Assembly (NCBI GenBank): GCA_963920765.1
Contig: OY987244.1
Span: forward strand, 1,428,501-1,492,500
From: Ulota crispa
Taxonomy: Eukaryota; Streptophyta; Bryopsida; Orthotrichales; Orthotrichaceae
DNA length: 64,000 bases
Direction: 5' to 3'
This document shows, one piece after another, positions 11,967 to 23,103 of this stretch. Position 1 is the stretch's first letter, and each line of letters starts with the position of its first letter. Both the position numbers and the translations under genes were made by a program. The notes under the pieces are model-generated. The model had not been told where the DNA came from and did no database searches. It was given only the letters and a program-made list of their open reading frames with translations.

Positions 11967-11977
11967 CTATTTATATA
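11967..11977 (+). promoter_or_regulatory. TATA box of the eL39 gene
   Basis: TATTTATATACG lies about 150 bp before the eL39 start codon and 43 bp beyond the tRNA 5' end. The position and sequence fit a polymerase II TATA element. Transcription would then run in the direction opposite to the tRNA gene. Confidence 0.5.
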
Positions 11978-12118
11978 CGAGAGAATTAGGGCAAATGTTA
12001 GCCTTGCCCGACTTTGGTTGAAATACCGCTTGGGGCTTCAAGTGTTCTTTCTTTCGTCAGCTGCTCTCGCTCGCCGCTCTGAAGCTGAGCTCAGGCGCCG
12101 TGTGTTTCTACTGTCGCC

Positions 12119-12274
12119 ATGCCGTCCCAGAAGACGTTCCTGATCAAGAAGAAGCTGGGCAAGAAGATGAAGCAGAACCGCCCCATCCCGCACTGGATCC
12201 GCATGCGGACGGACAACACCATCCGGTACAATGCCAAGCGGAGGCACTGGCGCAGAACCAAGCTTGGTCTGTAG
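12119..12274 (+). CDS. RPL39: 60S ribosomal protein eL39
   Basis: Encodes 51 residues, [17 protein letters not shown] through [18 protein letters not shown] to [11 protein letters not shown]. This is the full length and near-invariant sequence of eukaryotic eL39, a small basic protein lining the exit tunnel of the large ribosomal subunit. The reading frame is a single exon and the start (CGCCATGCC) has a good plant context. A TATA box is about 150 bp upstream. The downstream sequence is T-rich 3'-UTR-like DNA with a possible polyadenylation signal (AATGAAAT) near 12414. Confidence 0.97.
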   Translation: MPSQKTFLIKKKLGKKMKQNRPIPHWIRMRTDNTIRYNAKRRHWRRTKLGL

Positions 12275-13548
12275 GCAGGATTAGGGTTTGGCGTCGAGGC
12301 TGTAGTTTCGGGCGTCAAGAGCACACTGTACTTGCGTGTGTTCGAGTGGCGGAAGCAATTAGGTTGTAGCCGCTGCGTTTGTGCACATCATGCTCCTTCT
12401 TTTTACGACATGAATGAAATGTGGAGAACTGCGGCTAAGTGCTGCAACACTGCCTGATTCGGCTCTCTGAGAAACTCGTCTTGCTCTATTCTTCTTGCTG
12501 TGTGAATGCGGCGTCGATTGAAAACCTTTTGCTTAGTTTTGCAGCTGTAGACAAGTTTGTGCTTCTGCTTCACGGTTTCATAGTCTCGTATGGTCGAATA
12601 TTCCGTATTCGATTTTTTGGACTGCGTGCTATCTAGAGTTGTGTTTTTGTCTATTTTTTTACAGCATCGCGTGTCCTTGAGCCGTAACCTCGCAGATGTA
12701 ATTTTGGAACTGATGCTGGATTAGTAGGCGAGGTAGTTCTCGAACGTGTTCTTTGTTACTATGCCTGGCCTTGCTTTTTCTCAAACGATTATTATTAGGA
12801 ATCGTTGTACACATGAACCTCTTTGACCACAGAAGTTAGGGTTTGAGTTTGGTGCTTCTGCTATCAATCTTCCCTTGTTTTTACCTTAAGGATTGATATT
12901 GTTTGGACGACGCATTGTCTTCTCAGTTAGCTGCTGCTTATGGTTTACTGTTGAATTGGCTTTTATGGTCATCGAATCTCTCAATCTTTGTTAGAAGGAA
13001 GCGTGCTTTTATATTCCCTGGAATGTCCTCTTCGGTCCAAGACTTGCAAGTATATCTCACTTGCGGAGTCAAACGGTCATGACAGTGCACACAAGTAGAT
13101 GTAATTGTGACTTCAAAACACGCACTCTTTTATTGTTTGTCAGGGTTGTACATGGTACGGTGAGTACTTTAAACGTGGAGGCCGTTGTAGCTTAGGAATT
13201 ACACCTCTGTCTTATTTGCTACTGCATATACTAAGCATAATCATGGTGCACTTCGGTGCCAAAGCATTCAAAAAACCTAGTCCTAGAAAATGCAATGCGG
13301 CTGTTTTGACAACCATCCGGGTGACACTCATTAGATCTATTGCACACAACACGAAAATAACAAGCTTTTGACACAAGTTAGGTCTTCCTTCTGAGCTGCT
13401 GAAGAAAGTTGGCTAGGCGAGGAGTCAACTGGTTCAAGGAAGCACTGATTTGCCGGTCCCATGAAAGTTCTTTTGCAGAAAACGTTGGTGTAATTCGGAC
13501 ACGGAGCTGATCGGTGTGAACCGCGGCGAAGACAGGCCCAACAAAGAT
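12275..13548. other. 3' flank of eL39 and intergenic DNA
   Basis: The sequence is T-rich and of balanced composition, without repeats. The first 150 bp are probably eL39 3'-UTR and the last part the 3'-UTR of the minus-strand XTH. No other gene was recognised. Confidence 0.5.
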
Positions 13549-15849
13549 TTATTCGTACCAATTGCGTGCACATTCCACAGGTGCAGCGTCAGTCCTCTCT
13601 CTGTCGGTACAGTAGTCGTAAACCATATGCTTGTTACGGACCTCTTTGAGCTGGCCAACTTGGTTTGCATTCAGATCTTGGTAGTTAGCTCCTTGCCACC
13701 ATTGGTTGCCGTTTATGCAAGCATTGATGTCACCCTGGACTTCGCATGAATCGAGTCCGAAACCTGTTTGAGCACGTTTTGCAGTTAGCAATCAGCAGGT
13801 CCACAAGAGCAGCATGTCAAGTCTGGGCTGACGCTAATACTTAAAAGCTGTGAACACAGGAGCAAAATAACTGACCTTGGAAAGATGCAACGAAGGGAGC
13901 TGCGTTCCAGTCTAGACCGACTTTGCCACCGTCAGTGGCCCACTTGCTCCCGTCCCATAGACTTGCGTAGATGCCCGTTCCTTGGCTGTTGGGGAACGGC
14001 ACTCCAAGATCTTCGCTATTCTTGAAGACGCGAATGGGGGTCGTGTCCACATAGAATCTGAATAGAGCGATGGGGTTTAGGGTTTAATGTGAGTAACCTT
14101 AAACCGTCAAATTAAGGGTCAGACTTCTGTGCTCGTGGTGAGAGTTAGTTTTGGATTTCCGAAGTTGTATTGAATCAAGAATGAATCTTCAAGTCGTTTT
14201 GTGTATTCCCCAAACCAGGCTCAGTCTTATCTCTAGAACTAACTAAAGCCTTACATGGGAAGGTTTAAAGCAAGGCACCTCTATAAAGGAAACCTGAGCA
14301 TATTGAGTTTTTAAAAGAATCTGCCACATGCTAAGATCCATTGAGTTAACTTATATGTATCTTGTTTTAAGGAGAGGTGGGATTAGAGCATATCTACCTC
14401 AGTTATGATTTTTTTTATGACATCACTGTTGTCTGCTAAACAAACGACATATGTTGAACTGTTTTTGGTTGCAGAGCTGCATCAGGAGGAGCTTACACAA
14501 TCACGTTCTTGTTCCAGAGCAGAGAATACGTGTGAAAGTCGGCAGTTGGGTCGAACCAGAGGTTGATGCGCTGCTCACGGCTTCCCTTTCCCTTGGCAAA
14601 CACGTTTGTCTGCAAAATGTAGGGTTCGCCTGCCTTGTTGCCTAGAAACTCGAAGTCCATCTCATCATGCTGCGCACCTTCTGACGACAGCTGCAGGTGG
14701 GACACTTCATCACATTAATATCAAGAAATAATTGTCTAAGTTTAAATGTGACTTGAAGATTGGATTCAAGGTGACAACAGCAAAAAGCCTATTTAGCATA
14801 GTTCTTATTATTAGAATTGCTTCCATTTCTAATAGTCTTGGTACTAATTGACAGGCATCCTAAAACATTTTTGTCATGGATTATCTGCATACTAAAAGGA
14901 TAAGCTATAAAGTTTCCTAACTCTGACGTACGAGTGTACCAAAAACCGGTCCTAGAAATGTGGTCACATCCTGGTAATGAATATCTACATTGTAGCCTAG
15001 ATTTAGTATGGGTCGGTTTTGGGCAGGCTTGGTTTTGGATCTTGCTACCTCATGTCAAGGCTAACCTGTAGAGTTAGTATCTTACATAGTACGCAGTGAC
15101 GGTGCCTGCAGAGTTCCCTCCCACCAATTTGATCCCCATTCCAATGCTCCCGAACAGATACTTGCCCTTGGATCCAAATGCGGCAGCTGCGTCGCAAGAA
15201 GCAATTGGATCACATTAGTTGTAGAACCCTGATAATATTTTGCAGCAAAAGGTAACAGGCACTATCATGGAAATAATATTGCTTGAATGAACAGTTATAC
15301 TGGATTTTTGACTTCAATGAACGGGCATTAGAAGGAAATGTTGATGCAATTGTTACTGGCCAATGAAAACACTCAACAGCATAGAAGCTTTGAGAGCCGC
15401 AAGTGATGCTGAATGTGTTGAAGAAGATAACTCAGGATCAACAACATTAGTGCTGATGCACAATTTGATGTCCAATTCGATACATTGCCATTAAATGTAA
15501 GTAAGGGACATGGGAACAGGTTAAACGTTACTTATTCCTAAACTGCTATCTGAACATATCCATTCACCATCGAAAGTACTCACTGTGGACTCTTCATCGC
15601 ATTCGACTAAAATCAACTGACATGTATCTAGAAGCTTCAACAGTTGAATACTTTCTAACGTTTCGCAATTGTACCTGATGTTTCGTCCAGAACGAGATCC
15701 ACGCGGTCACCGGCATTGGCAACTCTGGTGTGGAAATTATCAGTTTCGGCGAGGTAGTTTGCTGTGAAGGGCTGTGCAGCCGCGGCGGCCTGAATTGCCA
15801 CTGCAAGGAGCAGCAGCTGCAGCAGAAGAGCTGCCCTGTTGGACTCCAT
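13549..15849 (-). CDS. Xyloglucan endotransglucosylase/hydrolase (XTH), five exons
   Basis: Minus-strand exons 15849-15675, 15186-15086, 14690-14497, 14057-13876 and 13763-13549 join in frame to 288 residues, the usual XTH length; all introns have GT-AG ends. A hydrophobic signal peptide ([20 protein letters not shown]) sends it to the cell wall, where the GH16 enzyme cuts and rejoins xyloglucan. The catalytic motif is [11 protein letters not shown], with the usual Ile replaced by Met and the three acidic residues intact. The sequence continues [14 protein letters not shown] and [18 protein letters not shown]. The Asn sequon after the motif is missing (GNKAG instead of GN-x-T/S). The C-terminal XET domain has [16 protein letters not shown] and a final [12 protein letters not shown] stop is not used; the frame ends in TAA at 13549. 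Confidence 0.95.
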
Positions 15850-16202
15850 CTTTTAAAGTGGCAATCCTTGTTTGCAGCCTACAGCTTTGTTGTTCGATTG
15901 ACCAGCACTGTCACCTTCGAGACTTCACTCTGCAATCAGCACCGAACCAACAAACGTCCTAGCTTAACTTCTTGGCATAACAGTCAAATTATGTTGCAAC
16001 CGATTGCAAGCTCCTAAAATACGATCAATACTCTTCTCTACCTATTGTAGAGAGTTCGCCCGCCCTGGTAGAGGAAGGTGACGGAAAACAGAGCAAGAGA
16101 TGTAGGCTTATGTCTTCGTGAATCTCTTAGTGCAGATCATGCGAAGACAAGGTCAATATTTCGGAACCAGTGTGCTCTGAGCTGCACCTAGAGCTATAAC
16201 TG
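15850..16202. promoter_or_regulatory. 5' flank of the XTH gene
   Basis: Sequence immediately upstream of the minus-strand XTH start. It must contain the promoter, but no clear TATA box could be placed. Confidence 0.3.
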
Positions 16203-17283
16203 ATGACTTCAAACCGCCATACAGGCTCTGGCAGCATCGAAGGCGCGTTGATTAGAACGTACATTATGCTGTACCTTGGCCAGGGGTTCGTCAGCGTATG
16301 TGCATTTAAGAAGGCGTACAGGACTGTGAAACTTGAACTGTTCTACAATCAGAGAGCTAGCAAGCATAAAGGTCCCAGCAAAGTAGGTGAGGATCTTGAA
16401 GACAACGAACTCATGACTGCAGCACTTATACTCCGACGCGACCAGAAAGACCTGAACTGCTTACAGAATAGACTTTGGAACAAGCTGGACGATCATGTGC
16501 AAGTCAAAGGATGGCAGTGTGCAACGCATGTACCTGGTGACAGTGAAGAAGATCAGCGCAGTGCTGGTGTTGCAGAATTCAGGAGCCCGAATTCCTTCTT
16601 ATAACTGCTGGTGCGGTGTCCACTTTCCCATTTCGCTCTGTTATTGTGGCTGGTGGTGGAAGTGAATTATCGGTTTTTTTGCTTTTAACAGCATAAGAGT
16701 CAAATTCTGCTTGTATCATAAAAAGTCCTCCAGAATCTTCTCTTACGGTCCATCCTTGCACTTGTGTTTTTTTAGACAAGCTAAGATGGAGGCTTTTACA
16801 TGATGAGCTGCCATAGTGTACTAAGTCACTAACCAGTCCACTGAGTATCTGTTCAAGTTTTTCCAGATTCATGTCAGAAAACCTGTGTAGCGAGTCAACT
16901 GTAACGTCTGCCCAATCTGCAGCTGCAGGTACATGAGATGAAGACGCTCAGATAAATACCTTAGACTCAATTTTTCGATATGTATCTTCACACACACAAA
17001 TAAATTTAGCGACACCTAGGCTTTGGTAGAACATGGTAAATATGAGGAAATTAAGATTCCTAACCACCAGCTTGTGATCATGGAGGTGGATGGCTGTGTC
17101 AGTCCCAATCTGCGGGCTGCTCATTGGGAGCAAAAGTCACTGGGAGTTCAATCATCAATCCATGGGAGCCTGAATTATAGTTGTGCTTTACTCAATGATG
17201 CTGACATAATATGGAGATCGAAGGGACGTACTGCAATCAAGCGTTTTCTATTCAAGGGGCTGTTACTGCTCCGAGAGTCCTAA
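16203..17283. other. Unrecognised coding-like segments
   Basis: The composition is close to that of the neighbouring exons, not of the AT-rich intergenic DNA. Three open stretches stand out: 16203-16604 (+, 133 residues, MTSNRHTGSG...), 16579-16920 (-, including HRFSDMNLEKLEQILSGL after a possible acceptor TACCTGCAG), and 17023-17283 (+, 86 residues, including PNHQLVIMEVDGC). A second + frame around 16495-16600 also reads plausibly (VQRMYLVTVKKISAVLVLQ). None matches a family I know. They may be exons of one unrecognised gene, or pseudogene remains; even the strand is undecided. Confidence 0.25.
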
Positions 17284-17682
17284 CTTCCATAGCCTTCCAT
17301 AGCGTCACAGCTTGAATCATCTTACTTGTATTAACATGGCATGTCTTTTTGTCTTTAGTTTCCCTTTTGAGCGCAAGGGGCCCACTTATCATTGATCCGC
17401 GTTGCGACGAGGCGAATACGATGTGCACACCTGCTCTGGGAGGAGGACGGAAGCGCAGAATAGGCCGAGCTTCTCTCTCAGCTTTGTAAGATAATGCATG
17501 GCATGCCCATTATTTTGTCAGAGCTGTTTTTCTGACAGCAACTAAAGCCATTTCCTTTGTTTCCAGGATATTTGTTGCAGTGGCCTTATTCCAGGCTGTT
17601 GTCAGGCTTGTTAGCCACGTCGTACCCTTTCACAGAAGCGTGTATTTTGATTGTAATATAGGGCACCCTCAGTCCAGGGCCG

Positions 17683-18518
17683 GTACAGTCGGGTACAACA
17701 AACATACGAACTGCCTTTTCGAGGTTGCCTGTTTTTTTGGCGAAATGCCAAGTATAATTGATACATTTTTTTCAGAAAACTCCAGCATACCAAATATCAG
17801 TTTCAGAAAAGAAAAACTTCATTTGTGGTGGATTTTTAAAGTGATTTTTTTTGGTTTTACATGGTATTTTATTAAAAACAATTGGTAATGAATTTTTGGG
17901 ATTTGATTTCATGGGTATGCACATCTTCCATGCTGAAAAACACCCCTTTAAGTAACAAAAATTTGATCAATAAAAGATTCAATGGAACTTGAGATAGGCC
18001 CAAATTTTGTAATTCTTCTTTTTCTTTTTATGAAAGTCAAATTTTTTTGTTTGACTCAAAGATTGTGACTAAGTTTGTATCTTCAATCATGATATCTTGT
18101 TTACTTGATGAAAAGCTAGTTAAAAATGAAAGATATATATTTTACAAAATTTGGGCCTATCACAAGTTTCATTGAATCTTTTATTGATCAAATTTTGGTT
18201 ACTTAAGGGGGTGTTTTCTTAACATGGAAGATGTGCATATGGATGTTTCCTTTGTACCCATGAAATCAAATCTCAAAAACTCATCACCAATTGTTTTTAA
18301 TAAAATACCATGTAAAACAAAAAAAAATCATTTTAAAAATTCACCACAAATGAAGTTTTTTTTTCTGAAATTGATATTTGGCATGCTGGATTGAGACTGT
18401 ATAAGGATGCCATGGTAATTTTATCAATTATACTTGGCATTTCACCAAAAAAAACAGATAACCTCGAAAAGGCAATTTGTGAAAAGGCAATTTGTATGTT
18501 TGTTGTACCGGACTGTAC
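17683..18518. mobile_element. Foldback element of 836 bp
   Basis: The left arm runs from GTACAGTCGGGTACAACAAA and the right arm ends in GTTGTACCGGACTGTAC. The arms (about 17683-18060 and 18090-18518) match in reverse over most of their length, for example CATGGGTATGCACATCTTCC against GGAAGATGTGCAT...ACCCATG, and AAAACAATTGGTAATGA against its complement. The centre is AT-rich. The right arm has a small duplication (GAAAAGGCAATTTGT twice). Non-coding; target duplication not clear. Confidence 0.8.
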
Positions 18519-18901
18519 AGGTACATGCGACCGGCATTGTGGTCATGACGGGCTTCTTCGGGAGCGGTTTTCGGTTGCAGAAAGTTACAGATGGCTCAAC
18601 TAAAGGTGCCCTTATGTTCTATATTTCTAGTGAAATGTGTTGCATACACCCTAACGAATTGGAAGAAGTGGATGACTCTCCTTTAACACTGACGTGCATT
18701 ATATACTTTTTGAGCAAAATTTGCATTCTGACTGAAAGCTGCAGTGCTTTCAGTCCTGTGTCAATTAAAGAGGGATTGTGTATATCACAAAGTGTGTTTT
18801 CCAGCTTATGGAATATACTACTGGCTTGTACAAGGCCTCAAATTCTTCACAGGTATTCAAATCTTTTATTGCTTACTATGGGTAGCATAATCATGGGTTG
18901 A
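18519..18901 (+). other. Possible exon of an unrecognised gene
   Basis: One frame stays open from inside the foldback element to 18901. After 18519 it reads like protein: TGIVVMTGFFGSGFRLQKV, then FSPVSIKEGLCISQSVFSSL. The composition is balanced, unlike the surroundings. A possible donor follows CTTCACAG at about 18852 (GTATTC). No domain was recognised. It could belong with the coding-like pieces at 16.2-17.3 kb, now split by the foldback element, or be a transposon fragment. Confidence 0.25.
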
Positions 18902-19856
18902 TAAATTTGTATAAAGTAATATAGCTTTTGAAGTTGAGAACTGAGTGCATGCCTAGTTTCAACATTGCCAGCAGTAATGAAATTAAATATATGCATTTAG
19001 TACTGTTTGGTGCTAGAGTATATCCCCTGTATATGTCTAAGTTGATCATTTCTCTTGTGAGTGCAGTTTGACTGGTCTTGTCTTTCCATTTGTGTGTTCT
19101 TACTTTTACTATACTGACCTTCCTCTTGTGGAACCTGACCAGTAGTGCTTTCTCTACCGTAGATGGAGTGCACCTGGAGCATCGACTACCGAGGGCGGTT
19201 TTTTGCCGTGTCCAGAGTCCCAACTCAATGCCAGATCCTAATTTTGTCGCATTGAAGGGCAAAAAGAAAAACAATTAAAATTCTTGAGTATTTATGCAAA
19301 GGATCCGGCTCATTTTTCTCTTAGAGAAAAGTCTCTTGTTCTTAGCATCAAATTTTCAATAAGTGCTGTCATATTTGCATTGACTTACAACATAGCGTGG
19401 AATTACAAGTTATAGATTTTGACCTCTCAACCAATCACAATTTGAAAATTTTGAGAATTCAAAAAGACATTGGGAGTTGCCTTTTTGGATGAATGTTGAT
19501 GAAATGAATGAAGATTGGTAATATGAAAAGAATTGAATCCAACATCTACAATTCTAACTAGTTTTGTTGGAATCTTTTTGGTAAGAGAAAAGGATGAACT
19601 TGAAATAAGTTGATACATGTATCATTCAAAATCGATTGCTAATATCATTTATTACTTGTAGATATTAGCTTTAGAGTACTGAAAAAGGACACTTGCAAAA
19701 TTAAGGCAAAGTGCACCTAAAGCTCAAACTAACTTCGTAAAGGAAATGAGCAAGTCACAATGATGCACAACGTGGCCTAGAGCGTATGAACTTGACTTTG
19801 CGGTGACGCTATGCAAAATGCCACCACACACCTTGGAAATGGGGGCCTTGCTGTGA
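18902..19856. other. Intergenic DNA with a short dispersed repeat
   Basis: No gene was recognised. A stretch near 19219-19275 (CAATGCCAGATCCTAATTTT, then GGGCAAAAAG) recurs near 21335-21385 in the same orientation, so part of this region is interspersed repeat. Confidence 0.4.
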
Positions 19857-21176
19857 GGTAGAGGTACCCATAAATATGAATCTTGAAAAAAAAATTGTAA
19901 ACCCCTAAATATTGTTAACCCCTAAATGCCTAACGCACCCAATTTGAGTGTTCAGAATCTTTGAGTCGTTGTTGAAGGAAGAGATTTTGATTATTATTAT
20001 TATTATTATTTTTTGAGAAATTGTAGTCTAAACTTAACTTCAAGAATTTTCTCCATATCACATTCCAATTGTTTTTGGTGGAAGCAAAATTGCTAGCATG
20101 TCTCTTGCACATCAAAAAAATGTGATGAATAGTGTCTCTAAAGAGTCTATGACAAGTTGCCACATTGGAAAGATGGGCAGCAAGTTGAGAATAAAGTGAA
20201 GATTTCTCTTGGGCACTTCCGTGGGCAATGAGGGCCCTTTTACTAAAATTTCATCATCTAACAAAATTTAAATGTGTTTTTGCGCTAATTTCACTTGGAA
20301 TGTTTTTGTTTTTCAAATTAGAATTCATTCTTAGTTGAAATTTTTTTCATTCAAAATGATTTTTGGTCAATAATTGCAGCTAAACATTTTCTTTGTATTA
20401 GGTTTGTACTCAAAAGTTGTCATTTTTGAATTTAGAAGATCTAGGCACCTCCAAAACAACAAAAAATTCCTTACTTGTCCATATTCAATCACAAATATTT
20501 TAACATCTGCATGGTTTTTTTGGATTTTTTTTGGGTAGCACCATCTAGAAGCCTTGAAGTTCAAGATCCTACGATCACGAATTTATTTCAATGTTTGCTA
20601 ATGATCTCCAAAATGCCTTCTTGAATTGAAAAAAGTATCCTCAGTCATTTAGGGGTTAAGTAAGCAAGAGGAAAGCAAAATTATTGGCATCAATTGAAGT
20701 GTCCCAGTTGCAAGCATTTGTGCACACAAATTTTTCAAAATTCAAAATCATTGAAAATGTATAGTTGCATGTAGGAGATGCTAAAAAGGACAAAGATGCT
20801 AAAAAGACATTTATTGAAATTTTTATTGTGCTCATATGTTTTAAAATACTAGCTTGAAACTTAAATAGTAAGATGGGGCACTCAAAACTATCATAAAAGA
20901 TGACAAAATACCACAATTATGATACTTGAATGGTATCTTCACCACCCTGGTTTATTCATTGATGACATTGCAAAACTATTTAAAGCTAACCACTAAAACT
21001 TGTTTCCAAATCCATTGGTGTTCAAACGCATTGCACTTGTCACCCATAACCTTTTTCTTATCATTCACAATCATTATTTTTTTGAATTACATTAGTTATG
21101 GGACCAAAAAACATGTATATGGGTGCCAATGTAGGTCACGCCTATGGAGACACTCACATTTATGGGTGCTCCTACC
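19857..21176. mobile_element. GGTAG-end element copy 2, about 1.3 kb, with nested insertion
   Basis: The left end GGTAGAGGTACCCATAAAT and the right end ATTTATGGGTGCTCCTACC are inverted repeats of the family seen at 58639 and 61710. A TTAA-flanked element (19919-20655) sits inside. Without it the host element would be about 0.58 kb. Confidence 0.6.
19919..20655. mobile_element. TTAA-flanked element C, 737 bp
   Basis: Flanked by TTAA at 19915-19918 and 20656-20659. The ends are CCCCTAAATGCCTAACGC and TCAGTCATTTAGGGG; the inverted repeat is short, about 10-12 bp. An ATT microsatellite lies near 19989. No transposase. Same end type as elements A, B and D-H. Confidence 0.6.
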
Positions 21177-23103
21177 TTGAATCCTAATTATCAACCCAGA
21201 GGGTTGAGCAAAAAAGTGATTACAAGGACCTCACTACATGACCAAGAGTCTGTGGTGAAAGATAACTTCCATCTTCTTAGGATGTGCATTTGGGGGTTGT
21301 TCACACTATGTCACACATCCCATCTTTGCAAGTCCCACTTCAATGCAAGATCCCAACTTAGTTGGGTTATCAAGGGCAAAAAGAGTTACTAAAGAAAATC
21401 ACAAATATTTTATGCAAAAAGAATGCTGGAACTTGGGTTGAAAGTTGGGTCTAGCAAAATGGTTGACTCAAACCTTGAGCAAAGTCACACCTTTTTTGGT
21501 GCCAAAACTTTCAAAAAGTGTTGCCATGTAAGCCACCAAGACATGGAACTTGGGAGGCAGTGTGAACTGCTAAGTCCCAACTTTTGGCTCTAAACCAATC
21601 ACATTCTTAGATTACACTGGAACTTGGAACATAGTATGAATACTCCTCAATGTAACCATGAGGATTTAAGAATAGCCATGAATGCATTTTCAAAGTTAAG
21701 TTAGTTTGTTTTGAAACAGCGATGGTTGTTGCAGGTCACCAATAAGGTTTTAAAACTTTTTGAACCTTGCAAGTGATATAAACATAAGAATATAGGTGAG
21801 AGTCTTTTAGAAGAACAAAACACCAACATAAATAGAAAGAAAATGAACCTTGAGTGTAATAGAATTTGTTTTGATCATCATTTGCAAATCAATCAATAAA
21901 TAAAAAATGTTTAGCTAGGTAGAATACATGATTTGCACCAATAGTCAAGTTCGAATTTTGTTGTTTATTATGTCTTCAATTAACATTAAAAGACTTTTCA
22001 ATGTAAACATGACAGGTAACTACTAATGAATTACTCATGTCAATATGAACTTCCAATGTCGATAAATATTGGAGATTTATCAACATCTTACATATGTTTT
22101 TCTCAAAAAAAATTCACATTTTTTATTTGAACATATCTTTCAATGTTTTACAAGCATCTTGAAACATTTTGTCAGTATCCCTCGTTATTTTACAAACAAA
22201 AGCCGTTTCTAGACTATCACTTATGAACTTTGAATAATTCATATTTAGATAAACGTGGCATATACAGTTTATATAACAGAATGTGGATGGTGGTTTGCTT
22301 TCTTAGTTGTGTCGCTTTTTAAGCATGAAGTTTCTAAACAAACATGTCTACCTACTTTTGGATTTTTTTTTATAAACATAACAACTACCCCAAAAGCATG
22401 AAGCAGCTTCAACATGATCATTGCTCCACACTATTTTTAACTTGAGCACCTCTCGACATCATTCACAGTGCTTCTCAGTCGAAATTGGATTTCCTGATCA
22501 CTATATTTCTAAATCAAAAGAATTGCAATAATATGGATGGATTTCGGCTATTCTAAAAACCATTAAGAGTAAGGCCCATAAAATGGAAACCCTAAGACAT
22601 AACAGCTTGTATTTGGGGCCTACAAGACAATTTGACATTTCAATTAAATAAAATAAGATTTAGGTAAAAATATTATTGCCTAATTGATTATTAGAAGGGC
22701 TATTGGAGAGCTCCTAAGAATATCAAGAAGATAAGATAATACTACTCAATGAACAAGATGGGGAGACATTTCAGAAATTGATTAGGCTAGATTAGGGTAT
22801 AAAGTTTATTCAATGACCATTTTGTAAGTTGATGGTCTTTTTTGATTCTCAAAATGGTAAATGATATTATATTTCCGTACCCACAACTAATTCATCACAT
22901 TTACATTAAAAAATATCGTATTGACAAACGAAAACCTATTCATGCATAACAAACTATTGTAATCTTGGCAAACATAAATTCCTCCTAACAAATGTTGGAG
23001 TCAAACATGAGTCCATAAGTAGCTAAAGATGTAGCAAAGCCCTCTGACTCAAGCCTATAAATAGAAAACAAAACCAGCAGCATTGTTAATCAATTAATAT
23101 TTA
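21177..23103. other. Intergenic repeat-like DNA, no gene
   Basis: AT-rich. The only recognisable piece is the repeat near 21335-21385 shared with 19219-19275. No coding sequence or RNA gene was seen. Confidence 0.4.
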
